A stretch of 64,000 nt of DNA from Candidatus Hydrogenedentota bacterium (GCA_029565395.1 JAKQOG010000265.1:62001-126000); one strand, 5' to 3'; positions 16,810-26,665 are shown, numbered from the stretch's first letter. Program-made: numbers and translations. Notes: a model not told the origin generated them from the sequence alone.

Positions 16810-17478
16810 ATGTCGAGGGTGAGCGAAAAACAATTGGATAATCCGTCGCAAGCGGACAAGACAGGGAAGGCATCGTCCGCCATGGACACACCATGGGCAA
16901 GCGAAGATCATGAGCCCGCCACCGTGATCGTGCTTGCCGGGGGAAAGAGTAGACGCATGGGTTCCGACAAGAGTTTGTTGCTCTTCATGGGTAAGCCCTT
17001 GATTCAGCACATCTGTGTACAAGTTGCCCCCCATTTTGACGAACTGCTGATCGCTGGTGGCAAGGAGCGGCAGCTTCATTTTCTGAATGCACGGATAGTC
17101 CCCGACGAAATCTCCGGACAGGGGCCGCTCCGGGGGATTGCGTCTGCCTTGGCGGATTCGCATCATGATCTCAATTTCGTCATCGCGTGCGATATCCCAT
17201 GGGTCAATTTCACCCTTCTCCGGAATCTTTTGCGGGAAGCAAACAACTGTGATTGGGTGATCCCGATTACGGCCGAGGGACACTATGAACCGCTTTTTGC
17301 TGTTTATCGAAAGAGTGCATTGCCGGGCATGCGGCAGGCGCTGGAAGAAGGTGAACGGCGTGTTGTGGGCGCACTTCGCCATTGCCGGGTGAAAACCGTG
17401 TGCATTCCTTCTTCAGACGGGATCAAAAACATAAACACAAAGGACGATTATCGGAAATTGTTGGCGGGGAGGGATTAG
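16810..17478 (+). CDS. mobA: Molybdenum cofactor guanylyltransferase MobA
   Basis: A nucleotidyltransferase of about 222 residues that attaches GMP to molybdopterin, giving the MGD form used by formate dehydrogenases. Key motifs are VLAGGKSRRMGSDKSLL (GTP binding), EISGQGPLRGIASAL and FVIACDIPWV (the metal-binding Asp). The start at 16810 avoids a long overlap with the receiver gene; ATG at 16882 is also possible, because the first 35 residues are not conserved. Its position next to the formate dehydrogenase fits supply of bis-MGD. Confidence 0.85.
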   Translation: MSRVSEKQLDNPSQADKTGKASSAMDTPWASEDHEPATVIVLAGGKSRRMGSDKSLLLFMGKPLIQHICVQVAPHFDELLIAGGKERQLHFLNARIVPDEISGQGPLRGIASALADSHHDLNFVIACDIPWVNFTLLRNLLREANNCDWVIPITAEGHYEPLFAVYRKSALPGMRQALEEGERRVVGALRHCRVKTVCIPSSDGIKNINTKDDYRKLLAGRD

Positions 17479-17705
17479 AACCTATACCTCCTTTCCTTTT
17501 ACCAGCCCCGTTCTTCCTTCATCCAGTAGACCCCACCTCAATCGCATACCCATTCGGCACATCACAAACCAGTTCTCCGGCGGTACCGCGCTGAGCATCC
17601 CCCGCAAATCCTGTAGCCTCTGTGAGTACGGCAGGAAGTTCGAATCCCCTATTGGGTATACGAGGGAAATCGTCGTAATTCCTTGAAAATCAAAGGGTGA
17701 AAAAA
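17479..17705. other. Unassigned spacer between mobA and tRNA-Glu
   Basis: No gene is convincing here. A minus-strand open frame (17482-17757) runs through the tRNA-Glu gene and has no ribosome binding site, so it is probably chance or the tail of a vanished gene. Confidence 0.4.
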
Positions 17706-17781
17706 TGGCAGCCCCTAGGGGGTTCGAACCCCTGTGATGGGACTGAGAATCCCACATCCTAAACCACTAGATGAAGGGGCC
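17706..17781 (-). tRNA. tRNA-Glu (CTC anticodon)
   Basis: The reverse complement folds as a 76-nt cloverleaf. The acceptor stem GGCCCCT pairs with AGGGGCT (G1-U72 wobble), the anticodon stem TGGGA/TCCCA holds the loop TTCTCAG with anticodon CTC, and the T arm is AGGGG-TTCGAAC-CCCCT. The 3' CCA is encoded. It would read GAG. Confidence 0.95.
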
Positions 17782-17824
17782 GCACAAGAGCAAAACGCCA
17801 TTGCGGCGGAAGCTGCCAATGTAT

Positions 17825-17900
17825 TGGTTGCCGGACTAGGACTCGAACCTAGACAAGCCTGATCCAGAGTCAGGTGCCCTACCAATTAGACTATCCGGCA
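17825..17900 (-). tRNA. tRNA-Gln (CTG anticodon)
   Basis: The reverse complement folds as a cloverleaf with acceptor TGCCGGA/TCCGGCA, anticodon stem CCTGA/TCAGG, loop CTCTGGA with anticodon CTG, and a T loop TTCGAGT. Discriminator A and an encoded CCA are present. It lies 43 bases upstream of tRNA-Glu on the same strand and is probably co-transcribed with it. Confidence 0.95.
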
Positions 17901-18039
17901 ATCAACGATATGATAACGAAAAGAGGCCGGAAGTGTCAAATTTCGGCGGTGAATTGTTGCCATGAAGGGGGGAAATGTGCTTTAGTATGTTTTTCTGTGT
18001 ACACATAACTGAAATCATAAAACCACGGGAATAAGGCCT

Positions 18040-19317
18040 ATGCTTCCAGTGATGAATGAAAAGAACATTGAAACCGCTTTTTCAAACGCCAAGGAGATCT
18101 ATGCACTGTATGGCGTGGATGCCGAAAAGGCACTCGATACACTTGCGCAAATCCCTGTCTCCCTCAATTGCTGGCAAGGGGATGATGTGGGTGGATTTGA
18201 AAATATCGCCTCAGCGGACGGCGGCGGCATTCAGGCCACCGGAAATTATCCCGGAAAAGCGAAAACGGCGGACCAGTTGCGGCAGGATGCAGAGAAAACC
18301 TTTAGTCTGATCCCCGGCCGGCACCGTTTCAATCTTCATGCGATGTACGGGGAAACAGGCGGGAAAAAAGTGGACCGCGATGCACTCCTTCCAGAGCACT
18401 TTTCCCGCTGGATTGACTGGGCGAAGTCACTAGGCATCGGCCTGGATTTCAACCCCACCTGTTTCGCGCATCCGTTGGCCGACAGCGGCATGACCCTCTC
18501 CCACGCGGATCCCAAAGTGCGCGGGTTCTGGGTGAATCACTGCATCGCCAGCCGTAAAATCGGCGCGGCCATGGGAAAGGCCCTCGGCTCCCCCACCGTA
18601 ACCAATATCTGGATTCCCGACGGGATGAAGGACATTCCAGTGGATCGTTTGGCGCCGCGCGAGCATCTGCGCCAGTCTCTGGATCAAATCTTGGAAGAAC
18701 CCCTCAATCCAAAACATAACCTGGACACAGTCGAGTGCAAATTGTTTGGCATCGGGTCGGAGTCGTATGTAGTCGGTTCGCATGAATTCTATATGGGCTA
18801 CGCCGCGCAGCGCAAAGGCCTCCTGCTCACCCTCGATTCGGGCCATTTCCACCCTACGGAAACTATTGCGGACAAAATTTCTTCCATTCTGCTCTTTGTG
18901 GATGAATTGCAACTGCACGTGAGCCGCGGAGTGCGCTGGGACAGCGACCATGTCGTTATCCTTTCTGACGACCTCAAGGCGATCGCCGAAGAATTGGTCC
19001 GGCACAATTTCCTGCCCCGCGTGCATATCGGACTCGATTTCTTCGACGCGAGCATCAACCGAATCGCCGCATGGGTCACCGGCACCCGCGCGATGATCAA
19101 GGCGCTCTTGCTGGCGTTGCTCGAACCCACGGACCTGCTCCGGAAGGCGGAACAAAGCGGCGATTTCACCGCACGCCTCGGACTCATTGAAGAACTCAAA
19201 ACCCTGCCTTTGGGCGCAGTATGGGAGTATTACTGCCTGAACCAGGGTGTCCCCGTCGGCGCGGCCTGGCTAAACAAAGTCAAGCAATACGAAAAAGATG
19301 TGCTGTTAAAACGTTAG
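18040..19317 (+). CDS. rhaA: L-rhamnose isomerase
   Basis: A 425-residue RhaA, converting L-rhamnose to L-rhamnulose. Family stretches include [54 protein letters not shown] and the metal-site region [12 protein letters not shown]. Length is normal. The ATG at 18040 has AAGG only 3 bases upstream; ATG at 18052 is an alternative. No rhamnulokinase or aldolase is adjacent. It fits with the pectin/glycan-active enzymes encoded further right, but the gene stands apart from them. Confidence 0.93.
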   Translation: MLPVMNEKNIETAFSNAKEIYALYGVDAEKALDTLAQIPVSLNCWQGDDVGGFENIASADGGGIQATGNYPGKAKTADQLRQDAEKTFSLIPGRHRFNLHAMYGETGGKKVDRDALLPEHFSRWIDWAKSLGIGLDFNPTCFAHPLADSGMTLSHADPKVRGFWVNHCIASRKIGAAMGKALGSPTVTNIWIPDGMKDIPVDRLAPREHLRQSLDQILEEPLNPKHNLDTVECKLFGIGSESYVVGSHEFYMGYAAQRKGLLLTLDSGHFHPTETIADKISSILLFVDELQLHVSRGVRWDSDHVVILSDDLKAIAEELVRHNFLPRVHIGLDFFDASINRIAAWVTGTRAMIKALLLALLEPTDLLRKAEQSGDFTARLGLIEELKTLPLGAVWEYYCLNQGVPVGAAWLNKVKQYEKDVLLKR

Positions 19318-19337
19318 GCACGTCTATAGCATATTAT

Positions 19338-21260
19338 ATGCACCTATCAACAAATACTGCACCAGCGCCAGCGAATGCCCTTTCTTCAAGAATGTTCCTG
19401 GCGTTGTTGTTTCTCCTGGCATGCTTCACCATCTTTTTCGAGTTGGGACGACAGGAAGTAACGACCGACAATGAAGGCCAGCGCACCACGCCTCCTGCGG
19501 AAATGCTGCGGTCTGGCAATTTCATCACCCCCACCCTGAACGGCAAAATCTACCTCGCAAAACCGCCTCTCCTCTATTGGGCGATTGCAGGCGTCTATTC
19601 TGTTACCGGTGTCATTTCAGAGTGGACCGCCCGAATCCCTACCGCTGTTTGCGGTGTGATTCTGGTGCTTTGCATGTACCTCTTGGGAAAGCGATTTGTT
19701 GGTGAATCGCCCGCACGATGGGCGGCGCTCGCCCTGCTCGCCTCCCCCTATTTCCTCGACCGTACCCGATATACCGAACTCGACGTGCCCCTTACCCTCG
19801 TCTCCTTTCTGGTGATAATGAGCGCCTACGCCGCTTGGCGGAGTCAAGGCTCCCGCAAATTGACCTTTTCCATATTGGCGGGAATCGCCCTGGCCGCTGC
19901 CACCTTGTTAAAGGGCCCAGTTCCTTATTTGTTCCTCGCCTGCGCCTTTATCGGCTACTGTGCCGTGGAAAGCACCAACCTGCCCCTCATCATGCGCAAA
20001 GGCATCCTGTGGACCATTGTAGCTTTCGCGATGGGCTGGGTTCAGTTCCTTGTATCGTATATCTCCGCCAAACTCGGCTATCCCTACAGCATCCCCTTTC
20101 CCGCCGGACTCACGCTGCTCTGCGTGGCGTGGGGTATGCTCATCCTGCGTCATGGCGGTCCCGCATTGCGCCGAAGTTGGGCGCCGTTTGTTCTGACACT
20201 CCTCATCGGCGTTGCCCTGTCCGCGCCATGGGCCATCGCAGTCATCCATCAAAACGGCTGGGGATTTATCCAAAAACTTATTCATACAGAAGTGCTGGAT
20301 CGCACGCATACCGCCACCGCCATCAACAGCGGCTCGCCCTTCTACTTTCTGTACGTACTGCCCTTGATGATCGCGCCGTGGGGCTTTCTCCTGCCGTTCC
20401 ACGCTTCCAAAACCGCATGGAACCGCGCAAATAATGCCTATCGATTCTCCATCGTGAGCGGATGGCTCAGCGTGGCGCTCTTTTCACTCATTGCGGGCAA
20501 GGAATACGAATACGTTCTGCCCATCGTTCCCGTGCTTCTCTTTCCCACGGGCGTACACCTCGCCTGGCTTCTCGAAGGCACACTGGAAGGCTGGATGCGA
20601 ACCTGCGCCATACTCTGGCAAAAAATCCTCTGGTTCCTCGCGCCCCTCGCTCTCCTCGCCATAACGCTCTACTGTACTTTCTTACATCAATATCCCCTCC
20701 TGATCACGGAGTTAATTCTAATGACTATGGCAGCCTTTGCCCTTGCCTTTTGGCCCCGCGCGAAAGACAGCCTCCCCCCCCTGATGCGCATCGCTGTTTG
20801 CACGATGCTGGTGGTGCTGGCCGCATTGCTCCTGCGCGCATTTCATGAATCCCAGACAAAATCCCCCAAAGAAGTTGCCAAACTCTGCGGACGGCTCATC
20901 GAAGCGGGTTATCCCGTCGAAGCCACCAAAGTGTATCCAGCCTTCAGTTTTTATGCCGCACACCCCATTCCGGATATCTATCAGATGCTCTCCACACACT
21001 CTGATTTACAACAAGACGCCACCCATACTCCCCTCTACGGCATCAATCAGGACCTCTCCACCGAAGAACAAGGCGAAGCCATCCGCCTCATCAAAGAACG
21101 ATTCAAAACGGCCAAACCGTACTTTTTCCTGCTCCAGGATCGGTTTCTCCTTGCCTTTGCCGATCTCGAAACACAAGGCGTGAAAGTCGTCGCCGGTCCC
21201 GTCACCGACAAGAAACTTGTCCTCCTCGGAAACGCCGATCCCGCGGAATTGCTCAAGTAG
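19338..21260 (+). CDS. ArnT/PMT-like membrane glycosyltransferase (GT39/GT83 type)
   Basis: A 640-residue membrane protein with about 12 hydrophobic segments. The N-terminal catalytic loop has VTTDNEGQRTTPPAEMLRSG, then ITPTLNGKIYLAKPPLLYW, the pattern of ArnT/PMT-like enzymes that use a polyprenyl-phosphate sugar donor. It would add a sugar to a lipid or protein acceptor at the outer face of the inner membrane. The start at 19338 is just after the rhaA stop; an earlier start at 19221 lies in rhaA and adds non-family residues. Confidence 0.8.
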   Translation: MHLSTNTAPAPANALSSRMFLALLFLLACFTIFFELGRQEVTTDNEGQRTTPPAEMLRSGNFITPTLNGKIYLAKPPLLYWAIAGVYSVTGVISEWTARIPTAVCGVILVLCMYLLGKRFVGESPARWAALALLASPYFLDRTRYTELDVPLTLVSFLVIMSAYAAWRSQGSRKLTFSILAGIALAAATLLKGPVPYLFLACAFIGYCAVESTNLPLIMRKGILWTIVAFAMGWVQFLVSYISAKLGYPYSIPFPAGLTLLCVAWGMLILRHGGPALRRSWAPFVLTLLIGVALSAPWAIAVIHQNGWGFIQKLIHTEVLDRTHTATAINSGSPFYFLYVLPLMIAPWGFLLPFHASKTAWNRANNAYRFSIVSGWLSVALFSLIAGKEYEYVLPIVPVLLFPTGVHLAWLLEGTLEGWMRTCAILWQKILWFLAPLALLAITLYCTFLHQYPLLITELILMTMAAFALAFWPRAKDSLPPLMRIAVCTMLVVLAALLLRAFHESQTKSPKEVAKLCGRLIEAGYPVEATKVYPAFSFYAAHPIPDIYQMLSTHSDLQQDATHTPLYGINQDLSTEEQGEAIRLIKERFKTAKPYFFLLQDRFLLAFADLETQGVKVVAGPVTDKKLVLLGNADPAELLK

Positions 21261-21593
21261 CCGTTGACCCTTAACCCCCTTCAAAGCACCCCCTTCAAAG
21301 CCCGATACCCGGAACCCGAAAGAAATCAGTTGCGGCTATGTCGCACTGTCTGCGCTAATAAACGGAGACCAAAAATCTCCCAGAAACCGCTGCCCACGCC
21401 GCACCAATAACGTAGACGCGGCGTCCACGCCGCGCCAACAATCGAAAGACCCACTCAGATGTCCATATCGTTCATGGTGTCTTTTTTGTCCTTTTTGCCT
21501 TTTTCCCCAGTTTCCCCAGTTTTTCCAGTCTTCCCAGTCTTCCCAGTCTTCCTATTCCGCCCAGTCTTCCCATCTCCCCCAACGGCCCATAGT
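21261..21593. other. Intergenic stretch with hairpin and simple repeats
   Basis: No gene is visible. A hairpin with 8-bp perfect arms CGCGGCGT/ACGCCGCG (21417-21434) could end the glycosyltransferase transcript, although no T-run follows. It is succeeded by a low-complexity pyrimidine-rich repeat (listed separately) that reaches to the lptG stop. Confidence 0.5.
21505..21580. repeat. Degenerate 9-bp tandem repeat (TTCCCAGTC type)
   Basis: About eight imperfect copies of a CCCAGTCTT/CCCCAGTTT unit in a C/T-rich tract. It is one of several simple-sequence tracts in the window (near 26.4, 35.05 and 62.7 kb), each between genes. Confidence 0.8.
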
Positions 21594-22682
21594 TCATGTG
21601 GGTGTTTTTCGGAAGAGGATAATTCCCGCGATGAAAAATGCGGCATTGGCGGACCATGCCGCGGCGATGGGACTGAGTTTATCGAGATGTCCGAGGCCCA
21701 TGGTCATATAGAAGATAAGGAGGTAAGCGAGCGCGATACCGATACTGACCCCGAATCCCATCATCATGCCGCCGCGGCGGAGCCGGATGGCAAAGGGGAT
21801 GGCCAGCCACACCATGACGAAGCACAGGGCGGGCCGCGCGAGCTTGGAATAATAATCCACCCATTGCGCATTTACAGGCATGCCCATGGCGCCCGCGTGC
21901 AGCAAATCGCGCCGCAAGGCAAGGAGGGATTTCTCCCGGACCGGTTTTTCAAGGGTGAACAATTCCTCAGGCGATTCGGTAAAAGGCGCGGCGATTTGGG
22001 TGATGCGATCCACCTTTTGTTCCCACTCCTGATTGGGGTTGAAGGTGAACCAGCGTCCGTCTTCGAGGATCCATTGGTTCTTCGTCTCATCCCAATAGAT
22101 CCGTTTCGCCCGGATTTCTTTCACGACATCGCGCCCGATGGAATGAATATAGACATCCTGTCCGGTCAGGGCTTCCCGGTTGAATTTCAGGATGTGGCAG
22201 GTCCATTCCCCGTTCAGATTGGTCCAACTGATGCCTGGATTATCCGGTTTCCGGAATTGGGAGAAGTATTCGCGATCCATGCGGGCGAGCCATTTCGAGG
22301 CATGCACCCCGATCGTATCTTCCACGAAAAAGGCTACAATCGCCACCAAAAGGGCCACCAGCACCGGTGCGCGCACAATGCGCCGCAGGCTGATCCCGCC
22401 GGCCAGAGCGGCGGTGATTTCCTGGTCCTGGGCTGCTTTCCCCAACACCATCAGCACGGCCACAAGCACCGCCAGGGCCGCGGTCTGGTACTGAAACAGC
22501 ACCATGGGGATTTGCGCGAAATAGAACTGCACCACCTTGTAGAAGGGAATATCGTACTTCGCGATATTCGCCTGGCGTGCGGTCAAAAAGTCAATTGCCA
22601 CATAGACCAGAATCATGGCGGCCATTAATTGCACGAGACTGACGAACATGCGGCGCGCGAGGTATCGGTCAATCAAGGTCAT
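21594..22682 (-). CDS. lptG: LptG-type lipopolysaccharide export permease (YjgP/YjgQ family)
   Basis: A 362-residue permease with the typical layout: two helices at the N-terminus (LIDRYLARRMFVSLVQLMAA), a periplasmic jellyroll-like middle, and helices in the last 100 residues (FAIRLRRGGMMMGFGVSIG). It would work with LptF and the LptB ATPase (not here) to extract LPS from the inner membrane. The start at 22682 is chosen because its ATG overlaps the lptF stop (ATGA). LptF/LptG assignment rests on gene order and the two paralogues. Confidence 0.85.
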   Translation of the reverse strand: MTLIDRYLARRMFVSLVQLMAAMILVYVAIDFLTARQANIAKYDIPFYKVVQFYFAQIPMVLFQYQTAALAVLVAVLMVLGKAAQDQEITAALAGGISLRRIVRAPVLVALLVAIVAFFVEDTIGVHASKWLARMDREYFSQFRKPDNPGISWTNLNGEWTCHILKFNREALTGQDVYIHSIGRDVVKEIRAKRIYWDETKNQWILEDGRWFTFNPNQEWEQKVDRITQIAAPFTESPEELFTLEKPVREKSLLALRRDLLHAGAMGMPVNAQWVDYYSKLARPALCFVMVWLAIPFAIRLRRGGMMMGFGVSIGIALAYLLIFYMTMGLGHLDKLSPIAAAWSANAAFFIAGIILFRKTPT

Positions 22683-23803
22683 ACGCGATCCACCCGCCAA
22701 ATGAGATAGGAGCCCAACCCGCACAACAACACATTGGGCATTTGCGTAATCAGAATCACTTGCCAGAACGGCAGCAACCCGCGCGGTTCCGTCGCTTTGG
22801 TAAGCACAAAGTACACCGTCAAAATGGCCAGTCCAATCGCAAAATTGAAAGAACGCCCGGCCTTCGGGGAACGCGCGCCAATCGGCGCCCCCACAATACA
22901 CACGGCCAGGCACATCAACGGGAATCCAAAGCGGTGGGCCAATTCCACCCGCAAAGCCCGTAAATCACGCTCCACGGGAATCGCTTTTGTCTCAAAATAC
23001 TTCTTCTCCGTCTCCCGTTCCGCCGCAAACAACTCCTCCATGGTCATGCCCTTCCGCTCCCCCTGCACCTCGCGCGATTTCAACGGCGGTACCGTGCGCT
23101 TGCCCAACTCAAAGGTGGTCCGGGGCACCAAATCCTTCTTCTCCGCCTGGATATAATGCCCACGCTCCATTTCCAGCGACGAGACACCATCCTTTTTCAC
23201 GAGCCGGGCGCTCTCGGCGTAAAAAGCATTGGCGCGCCCATCCGGCAGAGGTTGAAGCACCACAATATTCTTAAGCGTGCCGTCCCCCTCTTTTTTACCC
23301 ACATAGATCCGCCAATCCCCATATTCGTGCATGACGCCGGTGGGCAGCATGTCGATAGTCACCCGCAGCGGGAGATCGCTGCGCACCAGCTTTGTGAGTT
23401 GTTTGTATGCCCAGGGCTTTCCATAATCCAGGGCCAGGAAACAAATGCCGCTCAGCAGGACCCCCATGAACACCACCGGCAAAATGAGCCGTTTCAACGG
23501 GATGCCCGCCGACTTCAAGGCCGTAAATTCATTGTTCTGGGCCATGCGGCTGAAGGTGAGCATAATCGCCATTAGAAACGTTACCGGAAAGAGGAACCCC
23601 ACCAGCGTAGGCAGGGAATAGAAGGAAATCCACGAAATATCGATCATGGTAATTTGGGCAATGGGCACATCCTTCAGGAGGGCTTTCACCTCATTTTGAA
23701 TGGCCCCCGCCACCAAAACAAAGCTGATCACCACCAGCGCAATCAGCGCCGGCACCCAGATCTGTTTCATGATATAGCGCGTTACCAAACTCACTGCGTT
23801 CAC
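22679..23803 (-). CDS. lptF: LptF-type lipopolysaccharide export permease (YjgP/YjgQ family)
   Basis: A 374-residue permease, first of the lptF-lptG pair. The N-terminal TRYIMKQIWVPALIALVVI, FPVTFLMAIMLTFSRMAQNNE and FTALKSAGIPLKRL stretches are diagnostic of the family; the last third, with RFGFPLMCLAVCIVGAPIGA, forms the second membrane bundle. It overlaps lptG by 4 bases. It supports a diderm cell with exported LPS or a related glycolipid. Confidence 0.87.
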   Translation of the reverse strand: MNAVSLVTRYIMKQIWVPALIALVVISFVLVAGAIQNEVKALLKDVPIAQITMIDISWISFYSLPTLVGFLFPVTFLMAIMLTFSRMAQNNEFTALKSAGIPLKRLILPVVFMGVLLSGICFLALDYGKPWAYKQLTKLVRSDLPLRVTIDMLPTGVMHEYGDWRIYVGKKEGDGTLKNIVVLQPLPDGRANAFYAESARLVKKDGVSSLEMERGHYIQAEKKDLVPRTTFELGKRTVPPLKSREVQGERKGMTMEELFAAERETEKKYFETKAIPVERDLRALRVELAHRFGFPLMCLAVCIVGAPIGARSPKAGRSFNFAIGLAILTVYFVLTKATEPRGLLPFWQVILITQMPNVLLCGLGSYLIWRVDRV

Positions 23804-23888
23804 CTTATTTGGACAAGGAAATCCAAGTATAGTGAATTTACCGGACCCGATACCAATTTATGCGGCAATTTTGTGCCGGGTTCCACCC

Positions 23889-24809
23889 TCATTTGGCGGT
23901 CAACACCGGCCTGACAAAGGTGTGCATGAATTCCCGAACCCCGTCCGTGTTGAGATGATCCAAATTGTAATAATAATGGTAATCGGGCATCGCCGTGGTG
24001 AAATCATGAAAGGAAAAGCCGAATTGCCGTTGCTGTTCCTTCAGCCATTGAATCACCCGGGGCGCTCCTGGCTCCGGTCCCAGCAAAGTGGGCGGAAAAA
24101 TCACCGTGAGCGGCACGCCCCGCTGACGGCACTGTTCAACAATCCGCACGAACTCCCGGGCATACCGCTGGAAATAGTCTTCCCGGAGTCCATCGCCATA
24201 GAGGGTCTCCATACGATAGGCAATCCGTTCCGGGGTTATAGTGGCCGGATCGAAGGTATAGGTTTGCGCCTCCATTGGCTCCGGCTGTTGGAAAAACCAG
24301 GCTTGGGTGAACTTGGACCGGATATAGGTCAACACACTGCGCAAAGGATAGCGGTCGAGCACCAGTTTTTTAAGAAACGATCCCCTTAACGGCTCGGCAT
24401 AGATGAACTTGTGCGCGTCGTTCGCCCCGGACGAATAGAAGACAAACGGCTCCAGAAAATACACCACCTGCCGCGCTGTATTACCCTGTTCCCAGAAATA
24501 TTCCAGAAAGAACCGTGCCGGGCGGATGCCACCCCCCGACGGCAGCGCCAGATTCCATGTCTTCATACCCAATTCCCGATCTGCAATTTCCTGATGCTGT
24601 TTTAACCGGGAAAAGAGATACGTGTGGGAACTTCCCAGGAATACGGCGCCAAACTCCGCATGGTCCGGCATGGTGAGCAGGAGCGAGTCCGTTTCCCACC
24701 GGGCATAGTGGAGCCTGGAATCATGGATCGCCAATACCGCCATCCCGATGAGCGCGTTCAGCATCACCAGCAGCGTTGCTTTCCACAGCAGCCGAATCAT
24801 GTCATACAC
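23889..24809 (-). CDS. SGNH-hydrolase-like partner of MBOAT acyltransferase
   Basis: A 306-residue protein with one N-terminal membrane anchor and an extracytoplasmic domain of SGNH type. AVFLGSSHTYLF (about 54-65) carries the Ser block, and NLDHLNTDGVREF near the C-terminus carries an Asp-x-x-His pair. Such proteins (AlgX/AlgJ, DltD, DUF1574-like) act with MBOAT proteins to move acyl groups onto exported glycans. It follows the MBOAT gene by 12 bases on the same strand. The glycan substrate is unknown. Confidence 0.72.
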   Translation of the reverse strand: MYDMIRLLWKATLLVMLNALIGMAVLAIHDSRLHYARWETDSLLLTMPDHAEFGAVFLGSSHTYLFSRLKQHQEIADRELGMKTWNLALPSGGGIRPARFFLEYFWEQGNTARQVVYFLEPFVFYSSGANDAHKFIYAEPLRGSFLKKLVLDRYPLRSVLTYIRSKFTQAWFFQQPEPMEAQTYTFDPATITPERIAYRMETLYGDGLREDYFQRYAREFVRIVEQCRQRGVPLTVIFPPTLLGPEPGAPRVIQWLKEQQRQFGFSFHDFTTAMPDYHYYYNLDHLNTDGVREFMHTFVRPVLTAK

Positions 24810-24821
24810 ATTCTTTTTCCC

Positions 24822-26288
24822 TTAAAATTGAAAATAATAAAACTCGGTTTGACGCAATGCCCCCAGCAGAAAAATCAGCCAAAGAATGCCGCTATAGAGA
24901 CTCCAGCGAATCCACCACGGGGCGTGATGCAGCCATTGCCGAATGTTCACCCGGGCCTGGATGGCTTGAACGCCCAGCACTGTCCCAACCAATGCCACCG
25001 ATAAAAACAACTCCCAGCCCCAAAGATCCAGTCCACCTTTGGGATTGCCCCGCACAAATGCATGCACTGCGTCACCCCACCCCCTGAAAAAGCATCCGAT
25101 TATGGTCAGGGCTTTTCCAAATGTTTCCGCGCGGAAAAAAATCCACGCGAACCACACCAGGGCAAAGGTTGCCGCCATGCGAATTGCCGTATGGAGTATT
25201 TCAGGAATATTCCGCGTAAACCGTTGGCGGGTGGGGGCGGTCCAGCGCCCAAGAACAATGTAAGCGCCATGGAGCAATCCCCATACGACAAAGGTCCAAT
25301 TTGCGCCATGCCATAGGCCGCATAGGAAAAATACGATAAAAATGTTGAGACTCCAGCGCGGCAAGGCAACGCGGTTGCCCCCCAGAGGGATGTAGAGATA
25401 ATCCCGGAACCACGTGGACAAGGAGATATGCCAGCGGCGCCAGAAGTCCGCCACGGAAGACGCGAAATACGGCCGCCGGAAATTGTCGAGTACCCGAATC
25501 CCCAACACCTGGGCCGCGCCTATGGCAATATCGCTGTATCCCGCGAAATCGCAATAAAGCTGGAATGCGAATAAAATGGAGGCCAGAAATACCATAGGAC
25601 CTGTGAACCGCAAGGGATCCGAATACACCGTATCCACTATCGACGACAGATGATCCGCCACTACCACTTTTTCAAATAATCCCCACACCATGAGCTTCAG
25701 CCCGTCCGTCACCCGGACATACTCGAATCCATGACGTTCCATCCACTGCGGCAACAAACGCTGAGGCCGTTCAATCGGTCCCGACAGCACTGTCGGGAAA
25801 AACGCCACATACAGGGCAAAACGGCCCAGATGCCGTTCCGGCGGATAGTGTCCGCGGTACACCTCGATGCTATAGGCCAGCGCCTGAAACGTGTAAAAGG
25901 AAATCCCAATTGGCAAGAGCAGCCGGCTATGCGGCAGGATCTCCCCCACTCCCAACGCGCTCAGGCAGGGCCGCAATGTATCACTGAAAAAATTGAAATA
26001 CTTGAAGACGAACAGCAAACCAAGGTTCACACAAAGACTCACGATTAAATATACGCGGCGGGAACGTTGATTCTGGGCGCGCCCCATAAGAAGCGCCGTG
26101 GCATACACCGTGAGCGTGGAACACCACAGCAGTACCACGTACCCGGGTTCCCACACCATATAAAAATAATAACTTGCGGCCAACAGCCACGCCCACCGCC
26201 ACCGCCACGGTACGGCAAAATACACTGCCGTCACCACTGGAAAAAAGACGGCGAAATGAAGCGAGTTAAACAGCATTCCACTCTCCAC
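24822..26288 (-). CDS. MBOAT-family O-acyltransferase (AlgI-like)
   Basis: A 488-residue membrane O-acyltransferase. Signatures are MLFNSLHFAVFFP at the N-terminus, SLSTWFRDYLYIPLGGNR, and FFLCGLWHGANWTFVVWG, which holds the conserved His. The family passes acyl (often acetyl) groups across the inner membrane to polysaccharides. The start may be residue 1 or the Met at residue 5. It forms a two-gene unit with the SGNH-like gene downstream. Confidence 0.9.
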   Translation of the reverse strand: MESGMLFNSLHFAVFFPVVTAVYFAVPWRWRWAWLLAASYYFYMVWEPGYVVLLWCSTLTVYATALLMGRAQNQRSRRVYLIVSLCVNLGLLFVFKYFNFFSDTLRPCLSALGVGEILPHSRLLLPIGISFYTFQALAYSIEVYRGHYPPERHLGRFALYVAFFPTVLSGPIERPQRLLPQWMERHGFEYVRVTDGLKLMVWGLFEKVVVADHLSSIVDTVYSDPLRFTGPMVFLASILFAFQLYCDFAGYSDIAIGAAQVLGIRVLDNFRRPYFASSVADFWRRWHISLSTWFRDYLYIPLGGNRVALPRWSLNIFIVFFLCGLWHGANWTFVVWGLLHGAYIVLGRWTAPTRQRFTRNIPEILHTAIRMAATFALVWFAWIFFRAETFGKALTIIGCFFRGWGDAVHAFVRGNPKGGLDLWGWELFLSVALVGTVLGVQAIQARVNIRQWLHHAPWWIRWSLYSGILWLIFLLGALRQTEFYYFQF

Positions 26289-26348
26289 ACGCTAAATGCA
26301 GCGCCATTGTAGCACGGGTTTGTGGGAAAACAGGATTTTGGATTTGAT

Positions 26349-26420
26349 GGAGGAAGTTATGGAATGAATGGGATGAAAAGGAGACTATTGGACCGATAAA
26401 ACCAATAGGGCTCAATAGGG
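26349..26420. repeat. Degenerate simple repeat with ACCAATAGGG-like units
   Basis: Short loosely repeated units built on GGAATGAATGGGAT and CCAATAGGGCTCAATAGGG. A related tract, with CCAATAGGTCC and CCAATAGTC, lies at 62661-62716, also between genes. Confidence 0.6.
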
Positions 26421-26578
26421 AAAAGGGAGGTTAGGGGAAGATTAAGTTTTTGGCTTTTCTGGCACATACGTGGAATTGGGGTCTCTATCTCATCTTCCTG
26501 ATTTCCAAGCCATAGATTTAATTGAAATATTGTAAATTATGTATTATACATCCAGGTAATTGAATTTATTGTAATATG

Positions 26579-26607
26579 TTGAAATCTTGATTATTTTATG
26601 ATATAAT
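26579..26607 (+). promoter_or_regulatory. Sigma-70-type promoter for the FadL-like gene
   Basis: TTGAAA at 26579-26584 and a perfect TATAAT at 26602-26607 are 17 bases apart in AT-rich DNA. The gene starts 59 bases further on, at 26666. Confidence 0.75.
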
Positions 26608-26665
26608 AGTTTTAATTGATTTGAAGGGATAGAACTGGCGTTTTATACGATGGGCAGGATAGTCT

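Larger units (their letters stand above)
26289..26665. other. AT-rich intergenic region upstream of the FadL-like gene
   Basis: No gene is visible in this 377-base spacer. The left half holds the simple repeat at 26349-26420, and the right half becomes very AT-rich and contains the promoter at 26579-26607. Confidence 0.6.

Noticed and set aside
17482-17757. 91-codon minus-strand open frame
   Set aside because: It runs through the tRNA-Glu gene, has no ribosome binding site and matches no family I know.
21459-22628. 389-codon plus-strand open frame
   Set aside because: It is antisense to lptG and starts in a simple repeat; its composition is that of a shadow frame.
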